Shown in pieces: positions 48,172 through 56,787 of a stretch of DNA of 64,000 bases (the stretch's first letter is position 1; every line of letters begins with the position of its first letter). Location of the stretch: assembly GCF_900106695.1 (NCBI RefSeq), contig NZ_FNMZ01000012.1:59342-123341 (forward strand). The letters run 5' to 3'. The notes below the pieces were generated by a model, which was not told the DNA's origin, ran no database searches, and saw nothing but the letters and a program-made list of their open reading frames with translations. The position numbers and the translations under genes are program-made. The stretch comes from Albimonas donghaensis. GTDB taxonomy: Bacteria > Pseudomonadota > Alphaproteobacteria > Rhodobacterales > Rhodobacteraceae.

Positions 48172-49116
48172 ATGGCACGCGCTCAGGGCGCGCGGGCGCA
48201 GTTGCTGCTCGCGTTTGAAAGCACTTACGGGACCGCGCCGGCGAGCGGGTTCACCCGCATTCCGTTCGTCCGGTCCACGCTCGGAAGCGAGCAGCCGCTG
48301 ATCGACAGCGACCTTCTCGGCTACGGCCGGGATCCGCTGGCGCCGATCAAGGACGCGCTGACGGCCGACGGCGAGGTCTCGATCCCGCTCGACGCGCACG
48401 CGCTCGGGTTCTGGCTCAAGGGCGCCTTCGGGGCGCCGACGACGACGGACAACGGCGACGGGACGTTCGATCATGTGTTCGCGTCCGGGGGCTGGGACCT
48501 GCCGTCCCTCGCGATCGAGGCGGGGCTCCCTGATCTCCCGCGTTTCGCGATGTATTCGGGATGCGTGGTCGATCAGCTGTCCTGGACCATGCAGCGGTCC
48601 GGCCAGCTGACCGGGGCCGTGACGCTGGTCGCGCAGAACGAGGCGAAAGCCTCGACGACGCAGGGAGGGACTCCGGCGTCGATCGAGCTCGCACGGTTCG
48701 GTCATTTCAACGGGTCCATCAAGCGCGAGGGCTCGGCGCTCGCCAACGTGACCTCTGCGCAGGTCACCTATGCGAACAACCTCGATCGGGTCGAGACGAT
48801 CCGGAGCGACGGGCTTATCGCCGGCGCCGACCCTTCGGTCGCCGCTCTGACCGGGCGGATCGACGCGCGGTTCGCCGACGAGACCCTGCTCGACCAGGCC
48901 CTCGCCGGTGAGGCCTGCGAGCTCGAGTTCGCTTATGCGCTGGCCGACGGGTCGAGCTTCACGCTGACCGCGCATGCCGTCTACCTGCCGCGCCCGCGGG
49001 TTTCGATCGAAGGGCCGCAGGGCGTGCAGGTCAGTTTCGACTGGCAGGCCGCTCTCGCCGCGTCGCCCGCCCGGATGGCGACCGCGACGCTGATCAACGA
49101 AGTGGCGAGCTACTGA
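48172..49116 (+). CDS. Major tail tube protein (gpV position)
   Basis: A 314-aa beta-rich protein: ARAQGARAQLLLAFESTYGTAPASGFTRIPFVRSTLGSEQPLIDSDLLGYGRDPLAP and VSIPLDAHALGFWLKGAFG, typical of siphovirus tube proteins of rhodobacterial prophages. aggaggc precedes the start. It assembles as stacked hexamers around the tape measure. Confidence 0.9.
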   Translation: MARAQGARAQLLLAFESTYGTAPASGFTRIPFVRSTLGSEQPLIDSDLLGYGRDPLAPIKDALTADGEVSIPLDAHALGFWLKGAFGAPTTTDNGDGTFDHVFASGGWDLPSLAIEAGLPDLPRFAMYSGCVVDQLSWTMQRSGQLTGAVTLVAQNEAKASTTQGGTPASIELARFGHFNGSIKREGSALANVTSAQVTYANNLDRVETIRSDGLIAGADPSVAALTGRIDARFADETLLDQALAGEACELEFAYALADGSSFTLTAHAVYLPRPRVSIEGPQGVQVSFDWQAALAASPARMATATLINEVASY

Positions 49117-49117
49117 C

Positions 49118-49612
49118 ATGAAGCGCCTCAACCTCAACCCGACCCCGCGATGGGTCGAGATCGACGCCGAGCTCTCGGTCGCCGTTCGTCCGCTGTCGCC
49201 CTTCGACCTCGCCGAAATGTTCGAGGGCGACGAGGCCTGGGCTCCGATAGTCGAAGCTGCGGGGAAGGGCGGCGGCTCCGGCGAGGATATGGCGCGGAGC
49301 ATGAGCCCCGGGGCCTTGCTGAACCTGATCGGGCGCTTTGCGGCGCTGGTGGTGGCGGACTGGACCGTCTGCGACGCCGAGACCGGCGAGCGCCTGCCGG
49401 TCACGGCCGAAGCGACGCGGGCCATGCTGCGCGCCGAGCCCGAGCTCGCCGGGCCTTTCCTCGACCGGATCCTGGGCCCGGCTCTGGACGGTATCAAGCA
49501 GCTGGACGCGGAAAAAAACGTATCCGCGCCCTCGCCGGATGGGCCTACGGCGGGGGCGGAGACTACTGCGCGGGATGCGACGCCGTCTGCGACGCGTGTC
49601 CCGCGAGGCTGA
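49118..49612 (+). CDS. Tail assembly chaperone gpG-like, zero-frame product
   Basis: A 164-aa protein: MKRLNLNPTPRWVEIDAELSVAVRPLSPFDLAEMFEGDEAW... It contains A AAA AAC at 49513-49519, a canonical -1 slippery heptamer. Most ribosomes continue in frame to 49612; the tail after the slip site is low-complexity. It prevents tape-measure aggregation during tail assembly. Confidence 0.88.
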   Translation: MKRLNLNPTPRWVEIDAELSVAVRPLSPFDLAEMFEGDEAWAPIVEAAGKGGGSGEDMARSMSPGALLNLIGRFAALVVADWTVCDAETGERLPVTAEATRAMLRAEPELAGPFLDRILGPALDGIKQLDAEKNVSAPSPDGPTAGAETTARDATPSATRVPRG

Positions 49613-49845
49613 ACCGGCCGCAAACGCGAGAAGGCCGCCAGGTCTGGGACCTGGCGAGCCGGCTGGAGGGACAGCTCCGCGTCGCCCCGGGCGGCGTGGT
49701 GATGGGTTGGGACATGACCGCCGCGCTCGCGCTCGGCGGGGCCCTGGGGATCGAGCCGGCGGCGACGGCTGAGCTCTTGCCCATAATTGAGGCCGAAATG
49801 GCCCGGGCGATCAACCAGCGGAACGAGGGGGGCGGGGATGGCTGA
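49118..49845 (+). CDS. Tail assembly chaperone gpGT-like, -1 frameshift product
   Basis: Slipping at 49513-49519 joins residues 1-134 to IKQLDAEKKRIRALAGWAYG and the following frame through 49845, a 242-aa protein. The added T part has CAGCDAVCDACPARLN and LASRLEGQLRVAPGGVVMGWDMTAALALGGALGIEPA. It overlaps the tape-measure start by 8 bp. This matches the G/GT arrangement conserved in long-tailed phages. Confidence 0.88.
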
Positions 49846-52084
49846 AAAGCGGGTTTCGGTTCGCTTCGGAGCGACCGGCGGCGACAGGGTCGAGGCGGAG
49901 CTCAAGGGCGTCGCCGATGCGGGCGAGCGTGGGTTCGGGCGTCTCTCGAAAGAGGTCGAGGCGGCCGGGAAGCGTCTCGACGGCTTCGCCCGGCGGGCCA
50001 AGCTGGCGGCGGCGGCGGTGGCTGCGGCCACGGCTGCCGCCGCGGGCGCGCTGGTGAAATCCGGTCTGGATACGGTCGACGCGCAGGCGAAGCTCGCGCA
50101 ATCGCTGGATACGACGGTCGAGTCCATCCAGACGCTCGAGCGCGCGGGCGAGCTCGCAGGCGTGTCCATGTCTGGGATCGAGCAGGCCACCAAGGACCTG
50201 ACCCGCCGGCTGAGCCAGGCCGCGTCCGGTGGCGGCCCGGCTGCGGATGCGCTCACGCGCCTCGGCCTGTCGGCGCGGGAGCTTATGGACCTGCCGCTCG
50301 ATCAACGGGTGCAGGCGATCAACGAGGCGATCCTCGAGTTCGTTCCGGCCGCGGAGCGCGCGACAGTGGCGGGCAAGCTCTTCGGCGAAGAGGGCTCGAT
50401 CGCCATGGCGCGCGTCGACACCGCGACGCTTCGACAGGCGTCGCTCGACGTGCGGGCCTTTGGTGTTGCCGTTTCGGAAATGGACGCGGACCAGATCGAA
50501 CGAACCAATGATGCGGTATCGCGGCTCGGTCTCGTCTGGCGAGGGCTCGCCAACCGTCTCGCCGTCGCGGTCGCGCCGGCGCTGGAGGATATCGCCGACG
50601 CCATGGCGGTGATCGCGACGCAGGTCATTCCCGCGTTCGGAGCCGGGATCTCGGCGGTGAGCGACAATATCGACAGGCTGGCGACCTATGCGGCGACCTT
50701 CGCCGCCCTGATGGCTGGCCGGTGGGTGGCGGGGATGGCCGCCGCGGCGCTGTCGGTCAAGGGGCTCGCGGCGACCTTCGTGATCCTTCGTGGCGCGATC
50801 ATCCGCACTGGGATCGGGGTGCTGATCGTCGGCGCCGGCGAGCTGGTGTTTCAGTTCGGTCGACTCGTCCGCGCCGCCGGCGGGTTCGGTGAGGCGCTGG
50901 ATGCTCTCCAGCGGGTGGCCTCCGAGGTCTGGGAGCGTATCAATCTCGGCGCCGGCTATGTCGCGGCGAAGATCGCATCGGTGGCGCTCGAGGTGGCGAT
51001 CCGCTTCACGCATGGGTTCGCCACGATCGCCGAGGGCTGGGCGTCCTTGATGCGCGGCATGGGGATCGAGGCGGGTGGCTTCGCCGAGGACCTGCAGGCG
51101 ACCGTGTTCAGGCTCTCGGTGGTGCAGGCCGACGTCAACGCGGCGGCCGCCGCCATGGGGGACGCCTTCACGGCGCCTATGGAAAGCGTCGCCGCACTGC
51201 GGGCCCTTGTGTCGGACTTTGGCGAAGACGGCGCCGCGTCCGTCTCCAAGGTGACCGAGGCGCTGGCGGATCTTGGCGACGAGGCGGACGACGAGGGCGG
51301 GAAGGGTGGGGGCAAGGGCTCGAGCGGAAAGAGCGCAAAGTCGCGGGTCGATAGCCTCAAGGACTCCGCGGAGCGCCTGAGCGAGACCATGCAGGGTGTC
51401 AAGAGCGCCGTGGGCGGAGCCTTCTCGGCGTTCGTCAACGGGACCAAGCGAGCGGACGCGGCGCTCGCCGATATGCTGGCGAGCCTCGCCCAGGTCGCCA
51501 CAAATCGCGCCTTCGACATGCTTTTCGGCGTCGTCGCGGACGGTCTCACGGCCGCGCTTTCCCCCTCGGCGGCGGCCGCGGGCGCGCCGGTGTCCTATCT
51601 CGGGGCGGGCAATCCCATGCCCGTCTACAAGGCCGCCGGCGGCGGCCATATCGCTGGGCCGGGGACGTCGACCTCCGACAGCATCCCCGCGTTGCTCTCC
51701 GACGGCGAGTTCGTCGTCAACGCCGCGGCGACGTCCCGCCACCGGGCTCTGCTGGAGATGATCAATCGCGGGGGCGAGGCGCGGCGCTTGTCGCGTGGCG
51801 GCCCCGCGGGGCCCGGCGTGCCGCAGGCGTTCCGGTCGGGCGGGCCTGTTTCGGGGGGCTCGACCGGGTCGGGGGCCGGTGGCGGCCTGACGCTGCAGAT
51901 CATCAACAACTCGTCAGCTCAGGTGGCGGGGGAGGTGCAGGAGGCGACCGACGTCAGCGGCCGGCGCGTGATGCGGCTGGAGATGGCCGACGCCGTTGGC
52001 CAGGCCATGACCACCCGAGGCGGAGGCGGGCGGCGGGCGCTGCGCCAGCAGTTCGGCATTGCGCCGGTGGGGACCCGGCGATGA
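49838..52084 (+). CDS. Tail tape measure protein (gpH)
   Basis: A 748-aa protein that sets tail length. It begins AEKRVSVRFGATGGDRVEAELKGVADAGERGFGRLSKEVE, has hydrophobic helices near residues 245-350 (ALEDIADAMAVIATQVIPAFGAG..., AATFAALMAGRWVAGMAAAALSVKG) and a C-terminal GGGHIAGPGTSTSDSIPALLSDGEFVVNAAATSRHRALLEMINRG block found in many gpH-like proteins. The start at MAEKRVS is at the overlap with the chaperone frame. Confidence 0.95.
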   Translation: MAEKRVSVRFGATGGDRVEAELKGVADAGERGFGRLSKEVEAAGKRLDGFARRAKLAAAAVAAATAAAAGALVKSGLDTVDAQAKLAQSLDTTVESIQTLERAGELAGVSMSGIEQATKDLTRRLSQAASGGGPAADALTRLGLSARELMDLPLDQRVQAINEAILEFVPAAERATVAGKLFGEEGSIAMARVDTATLRQASLDVRAFGVAVSEMDADQIERTNDAVSRLGLVWRGLANRLAVAVAPALEDIADAMAVIATQVIPAFGAGISAVSDNIDRLATYAATFAALMAGRWVAGMAAAALSVKGLAATFVILRGAIIRTGIGVLIVGAGELVFQFGRLVRAAGGFGEALDALQRVASEVWERINLGAGYVAAKIASVALEVAIRFTHGFATIAEGWASLMRGMGIEAGGFAEDLQATVFRLSVVQADVNAAAAAMGDAFTAPMESVAALRALVSDFGEDGAASVSKVTEALADLGDEADDEGGKGGGKGSSGKSAKSRVDSLKDSAERLSETMQGVKSAVGGAFSAFVNGTKRADAALADMLASLAQVATNRAFDMLFGVVADGLTAALSPSAAAAGAPVSYLGAGNPMPVYKAAGGGHIAGPGTSTSDSIPALLSDGEFVVNAAATSRHRALLEMINRGGEARRLSRGGPAGPGVPQAFRSGGPVSGGSTGSGAGGGLTLQIINNSSAQVAGEVQEATDVSGRRVMRLEMADAVGQAMTTRGGGGRRALRQQFGIAPVGTRR

Positions 52085-52500
52085 CGCTGCTCGTGTACCC
52101 GCCCGACCTCCCGCGGCCTAACCGGGGCGGCTGGCAGGTCCAGCGTCAGGAGCCGCGCCTGCGCAAGTCGGCCGAGTCCGGCCCGCCGGGCTACCGCCGA
52201 CGATGGTCCTCGGTCGCGAAGGGCGTCGCCCTTTCCACGGATCTCTCCCGCTCGGAGAAGGCGGTCTTCGACGACTTCGTGGAGCAAACCGGCTTCGGGG
52301 CGCGGCCCTTCGACATGGCGGACCCGACCACCGACGGCTGGCCCATGCTCGATCATTTGGGTCAGCCGGTGCTGACCGACGCCGGCCTGCCGGTGCTGCT
52401 CGCCGCCCGCTGGCTCTGTCAGTTCGACCAGCTTCCGGTCGAGACGCTGACCCGGGCCCTGACCTTTCGCATGACGTTCAGCGTGTGGGTGATGCCGTGA
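52081..52500 (+). CDS. Minor tail protein (gpM position)
   Basis: A 139-aa protein: VYPPDLPRPNRGGWQVQRQEPRLRKSAESGPPGYRRRWSSVAKGVALSTDLSRSEKAVFDDFVEQTG. Lies between tape measure and the DUF1833-like gene, the place of lambda M. Part of the tail tip, by inference from order. Confidence 0.75.
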   Translation: MTLLVYPPDLPRPNRGGWQVQRQEPRLRKSAESGPPGYRRRWSSVAKGVALSTDLSRSEKAVFDDFVEQTGFGARPFDMADPTTDGWPMLDHLGQPVLTDAGLPVLLAARWLCQFDQLPVETLTRALTFRMTFSVWVMP

Positions 52501-52511
52501 GACGGGAAAGC

Positions 52512-53021
52512 ATGAACGCGCGCCAGGCGCTGGACGCGGCCAGCTCGGCCGAGGTCGAGGTCGCGCTCTTCGTGATCGAGCATCCTTCGCTCGCGTCGCC
52601 CGTGCGCCTCTCAACCGACCCGACCGAGCGCCTGTCCGCCGACCCGCTCATCTACGGAACCCGGTCCAGCTGGTTCGGTGCGAACAAGGTCACCGAGCCC
52701 TATCTGTTCGTCCTAGTTTCGGCCGAGCTTCCGGGCGACCAGGACGACGCGCCCGCCGCCGCGACGCTGGTGTTGGAGAGCGTCGACAACGATATCGCCA
52801 AGCTCCTGCGGTCCTTCACCGACCGGCCGGTGATCCATATGGCGGTGGTGCTGGCATCGAGCCCCGACCTGGTCGAGATGGAATGCCGAGATCTTCGCAT
52901 TGTCGCGGCCGAGGGCGATGCGGGGCAGGTCTCGCTCACGCTGACCCGCGCCCCGATCGAGGACGAGACCGTCCCCATGGACCGCTTCACGCGTGACCGC
53001 TTCCCGGGGCTGTTCCAGTGA
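52512..53021 (+). CDS. DUF1833-like tail tip protein (gpL position)
   Basis: A 169-aa protein: MNARQALDAASSAEVEVALFVIEHPSLASPVRLSTDPTERLSADPLIYGTRSSWFG and LVLESVDNDIAKLLRSF, as in DUF1833 proteins. A GTG at 52497, overlapping the previous stop, is an alternative start. Baseplate/tail-tip component. Confidence 0.82.
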   Translation: MNARQALDAASSAEVEVALFVIEHPSLASPVRLSTDPTERLSADPLIYGTRSSWFGANKVTEPYLFVLVSAELPGDQDDAPAAATLVLESVDNDIAKLLRSFTDRPVIHMAVVLASSPDLVEMECRDLRIVAAEGDAGQVSLTLTRAPIEDETVPMDRFTRDRFPGLFQ

Positions 53022-53437
53022 TCTGGGCGGACTCTTATGTTGGCCTGCCCTGGGCGGATCTCGGCCGAAACCGCTCGGGCTGCGACTGTTACGGGCTGGC
53101 CCGCATGGTCTATGCCGAGCAGCTCGGGATCGCGCTGCCCTCCTATGCAGGCGCCTATCCCTGCGCGGGCGAGCAGGCGGAGGTCGCCGCGCTGATCGGG
53201 CGGGAATCGGAGCTTGGCCCGTGGCGTCCCGTGGCGGACGTCGTCGCGCCCTTCGACCTTCTGCTGTTCCGGCGCGGCCGCCTCGCCTCTCACTTGGGCG
53301 TCGCGCTCGGCGATGGGCGGATGCTGCACATGGACGGCGAGGCGCAGGCCCGCGTCGCGCGGCTGGATGATCCGCGGTGGCGCATGCGGTTCGTCGGCGC
53401 TTTCAGGCATGCCGAAGCCGGGGCTCGGATCGCATGA
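53018..53437 (+). CDS. NlpC/P60-type tail peptidase (gpK position)
   Basis: A 139-aa Cys peptidase: Cys24 in RSGCDCYGLARMVY, His92 in LASHLGVALGDGRMLHMDG. This is the NlpC/P60 part of lambda gpK without the JAMM domain. It likely opens peptidoglycan during DNA entry. GTG start in overlap with the previous stop; overlaps the tip gene start (ATGA). Confidence 0.9.
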   Translation: MIWADSYVGLPWADLGRNRSGCDCYGLARMVYAEQLGIALPSYAGAYPCAGEQAEVAALIGRESELGPWRPVADVVAPFDLLLFRRGRLASHLGVALGDGRMLHMDGEAQARVARLDDPRWRMRFVGAFRHAEAGARIA

Positions 53438-56400
53438 CCCGCCTGATCCCTGTCACCGCAGCTCCGCTTTTCGATCCTGCGCAGGCCCGGCGCGAGCTGG
53501 AATTGCCCGAGGGGCTGACCGTTGCGGAAATGGTCGCCGCCGCGCTTCCGGCGCTGGCCGAGGAAGACCGGCGACGCTTGCGCGTGACCCTCGTTACCGC
53601 CCGCGGCATGTCCGCGCCCGACCCGGCGACCTGGTCCCGTTTGCGGCCCCGGCATGGTGCGCGCGTGGTCATCCGGCTCGTCCCGGGCGATGATCCGGTG
53701 TTGCGCTCGGTGCTGCTGATCGCAGTCGCTGTCGCCGCGATCTATGTGGCCGGCCCCGTGGCGGGCGCGATCCTGGGCGTCGCCGCGCCCAGCACCACGG
53801 CGACCGCGATCACGGCCGCGGTTCTGACTGGCGTCGGCGGGCTGCTGGTTGGAGCCTTGATCCCGCCGCCCTCCGCCGCCCGCCAGGACGCGGCGCGCTC
53901 GATCTACCAGGTGCAGGGCTGGCGCAACGAGGCGCGGCCAGGCGAGCCGGTTCCGTTCCTGCTCGGACGTCATCGCTACGCGCCGCCCTTCGCCGCGCCC
54001 TCCTATACCGAGATCGTCGGCGACGAGCAGTATGTGCGGGGCTTGTTCTGTTTCGGCTACGGGCGGTTGGACATTTCCGACCTGCGCCTCGGCGACACGC
54101 CGCTGAGCGATTTCGAGGACGTCGAGGTCGAGATCCGCGAGGGCGTTCCGGGGGACGACCCCGTGACGCTTTACCCGCGCCAGGTGATTGAAGAGTCGGT
54201 GGGCGTCGAGCTGATCCGGCCGCTGCCGCGCGACGTGGACGGCGACGTGATCGTTGGTGACTCGGCGATCGCGACGCCGGTGGTGCGTTGGACCGCTGCC
54301 GACGCGGCTTCGGTCAATCTGATCTTCGCCTTCAGCTCTGGACTTTTCGAGGCGTCCAGCCGCGGCGCCCTGCGCTCCCGCAGCGTCTCTATCCTCATCC
54401 GCCAGCGCCCCGAGGCCGGCGGAGCATGGTCGGACGTGGTCACGCTGGAGATCGCGGCCAAGAAGCGCGAGTCCTTCTTCCGCCAGGTCGGGTGGGACCT
54501 GCCGTCCCGCGGTCGCTGGCAAATCGAGGTCACGCGCTTGACGGACGAGAGCACCAGCCCGCAGGTCGCGGACCGGGTGTCGCTGGCCGGCCTGCAGTCG
54601 ATCCGGCCGGAATACCCGCTCGCGATCGCCAGGCCGCTGGCGCTGGTGGCGCTGCGGATTCGGGCCTCCTACCAGCTCAACGGCGCGCTCGACGATCTGA
54701 ACGGGATCGTGCAGCGCTTCGCCCCCGAATGGGACGGCGAGGACTGGGCGGACGGGCTGAGCCGCAACCCGGCCTCGGCCTACCTCGCCGCCCTGACCGG
54801 CCCGCAGAACCCGTACCCCGTCAGCGAGGCTGGGATCGACATGGACCTGGTCGCCGACTGGTTCGACTGGTGCGCGGCCCAGGGGCTCAAATACGATCGG
54901 GTCCACGACCGGGCCGAGAGCTTCGGGGACATGCTGCGCGCCATCTGCGCCGCAGGCCGGGCGAGCCCGCGCCACGATGGGCTGCGGTGGGGCGTGGTGA
55001 TCGACCGGCCGCAGACCGTCGCCGTCGACCATGTCAGCCCGCGGAACGCCTCCGGGATCCGATGGTCGCGGCCATACGTGGACCTCCCGCATGGCTTCCG
55101 GGTGACGTTCTTCGACGAGACCAACGGCTGGGCCTCGGCCGAGCGTATCGTGCGGCGCCCCGGCTACGAGGGCGAGATCGAGTTGACCGAGGCGCTGGAC
55201 GTGCCCGGAAAGACCGACCCGGACGAGGTCGCGATCGAGGCCACCCGGCGGATGCTGGAGCTGATCCACCGGCCGGACCGTTTCTCGGCCGTGCAGGACG
55301 GGATCGCGCGGGTGGCGACCAGGGGCGACCTGGTCATGGGCTCCTTCGACGTCCTCGACCGCGTGCAGCGCTCGGCCCGGGTCAAGGCGGTCGAGGGCCG
55401 GCTCGTCGAACTGGACGAGGTCGTGGCGGTCGAGGACGGGACCGACTATGCGATCCGCTTCCGGGTCTACGCCGACGACGAGGACACGATCGGGGAGTCG
55501 GTCGTCTCCGCCGTGACGCCCGCCGCGGTCGCGAGTGGCGAGACCCGGCTCTTGCGCCTCGCGACCTCGGCCGAGGCGCCTTCGGTCGGCGAACTGATCC
55601 ACTTCGGAACCGCCGGCTCCGAGAGCCACGCGCTGCGGGTCCGCGCCGTCGAGCCGGGCGAGGACATGGCCTCGGTCTACGCTTATGTCGCCGACGCGCC
55701 GGAGATCGAGGCGGCGCTGGCCGACTACGAGCCTCCCGCCTGGAATGGCCGCGTCGGCGCCGAGATCGCGCCGGACCCGGTCACGCCGGCCGCCCCCCGC
55801 TTCGTCGAGATCCTTACCGGCCGCACCGGAATGGACGATCCTGACGGGCTGCGCGTGCTGCTGGCCCCCGGTTCGGGCTCCGCCGCGCCGCTCGCCTCCT
55901 ACAGGCTCGGGCACCGGCTCGCGGGCGCGCCGTCCTGGACCGAGCTGAGCTTGCCGCTCGCCGCCGGCGGGGTCGCCGTCTCGGGCTACGCTGCCGGCGA
56001 CGACGTGGAGCTGCGGGCGCTCGCGGTGGCTGTCGATGGAACCGAGGGCCCCTTGACCGCGACCGTCGCAGTCACGATCGGCGAGAAGGACTCGCCGCTT
56101 CCGGGCGCGCTCGACAGTGACGCTATCGAGGTGCAGGGCGGCCTGGGAAGCCTGTCGATCACGCTCGCCGCCACCGCCGACGAGGCGACGACGCGCGTGC
56201 AGGCTTACCTTGTTCCGGTCGGCGACACGCTGGACGCCGAGGCGCACGCCCTCGGCCAGCCTTTCGCGGTCTCGCCTGGCGCCACGCTGTCTTACCTGCA
56301 CGGGGACGGGACCCGGCGCGAGCTGGTCGAGGATGGCGGCTTCAACACCGGCGCCGGCTGGACCGCCGGCCCGGGCTGGGTGATCGCGTCCGGGGTCGCC

Positions 56401-56778
56401 GCTCACACGCCCGGCTCGGTCGGCGGTGTCGGGCAGCCGCAGGACCTCGCCGAGGGGAAGACCTACCGGCTCGGGTTCACGGTCTCGGGACGAACCGCAG
56501 GCACGGTCACGCCGCGCCTGACGGGCGGAACCGCCCAGGCCGGCGACGCCGTCGCGTCCGATGGCCTGGCGCTGAGCGCCATCGTCGCGACCGCCGGCAA
56601 CGATGGCGTCGAGTTGCTGGCCTCGATCGACTTCGACGGGGCCGTCGACGACGTGCGGCTCTACCGTGAAACCGGCCGCTGCCTCTCAGCGGGAGCCTGG
56701 GACGTCTACCTCGAACCGCAGGATCTTGCGGGTGTTCCCGGGCCGCGCAGCGGTCCATTTCCGATCATCGTCTACTAG
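53434..56778 (+). CDS. Tail tip / host specificity protein (gpJ-like)
   Basis: A 1114-aa protein. The first 70 residues resemble a ubiquitin-like fold (LPEGLTVAEMVAAALPALAEEDRRRLRVTLV), followed by two hydrophobic segments (about 87-105 and 115-140) as in lambda gpI. Then the J core begins (QVQGWRNEARPGEPVPFLLGRHRYAPPF, YVRGLFCFGYGRLDISDLRLGDTPLSDFED). Fibronectin-like and carbohydrate-binding-like beta domains follow to the C-terminus. It appears to fuse gpI and gpJ roles. It contacts the host receptor. Confidence 0.9.
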   Translation: MTRLIPVTAAPLFDPAQARRELELPEGLTVAEMVAAALPALAEEDRRRLRVTLVTARGMSAPDPATWSRLRPRHGARVVIRLVPGDDPVLRSVLLIAVAVAAIYVAGPVAGAILGVAAPSTTATAITAAVLTGVGGLLVGALIPPPSAARQDAARSIYQVQGWRNEARPGEPVPFLLGRHRYAPPFAAPSYTEIVGDEQYVRGLFCFGYGRLDISDLRLGDTPLSDFEDVEVEIREGVPGDDPVTLYPRQVIEESVGVELIRPLPRDVDGDVIVGDSAIATPVVRWTAADAASVNLIFAFSSGLFEASSRGALRSRSVSILIRQRPEAGGAWSDVVTLEIAAKKRESFFRQVGWDLPSRGRWQIEVTRLTDESTSPQVADRVSLAGLQSIRPEYPLAIARPLALVALRIRASYQLNGALDDLNGIVQRFAPEWDGEDWADGLSRNPASAYLAALTGPQNPYPVSEAGIDMDLVADWFDWCAAQGLKYDRVHDRAESFGDMLRAICAAGRASPRHDGLRWGVVIDRPQTVAVDHVSPRNASGIRWSRPYVDLPHGFRVTFFDETNGWASAERIVRRPGYEGEIELTEALDVPGKTDPDEVAIEATRRMLELIHRPDRFSAVQDGIARVATRGDLVMGSFDVLDRVQRSARVKAVEGRLVELDEVVAVEDGTDYAIRFRVYADDEDTIGESVVSAVTPAAVASGETRLLRLATSAEAPSVGELIHFGTAGSESHALRVRAVEPGEDMASVYAYVADAPEIEAALADYEPPAWNGRVGAEIAPDPVTPAAPRFVEILTGRTGMDDPDGLRVLLAPGSGSAAPLASYRLGHRLAGAPSWTELSLPLAAGGVAVSGYAAGDDVELRALAVAVDGTEGPLTATVAVTIGEKDSPLPGALDSDAIEVQGGLGSLSITLAATADEATTRVQAYLVPVGDTLDAEAHALGQPFAVSPGATLSYLHGDGTRRELVEDGGFNTGAGWTAGPGWVIASGVAAHTPGSVGGVGQPQDLAEGKTYRLGFTVSGRTAGTVTPRLTGGTAQAGDAVASDGLALSAIVATAGNDGVELLASIDFDGAVDDVRLYRETGRCLSAGAWDVYLEPQDLAGVPGPRSGPFPIIVY

Positions 56779-56787
56779 GAGTTTCCA

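Noticed and set aside
53290..56406. Minus-strand open frame of 1038 codons across the tail genes
   Set aside because: Shadow of the K and J genes with Arg/Gly/Pro-rich product.
39013..56778. Gene transfer agent instead of a prophage
   Set aside because: GpA-type terminase, W/B/C/D/E head genes, int, att repeats and repressors show a lambda-like phage; rhodobacterial GTAs have an HK97-type head set and no att sites.
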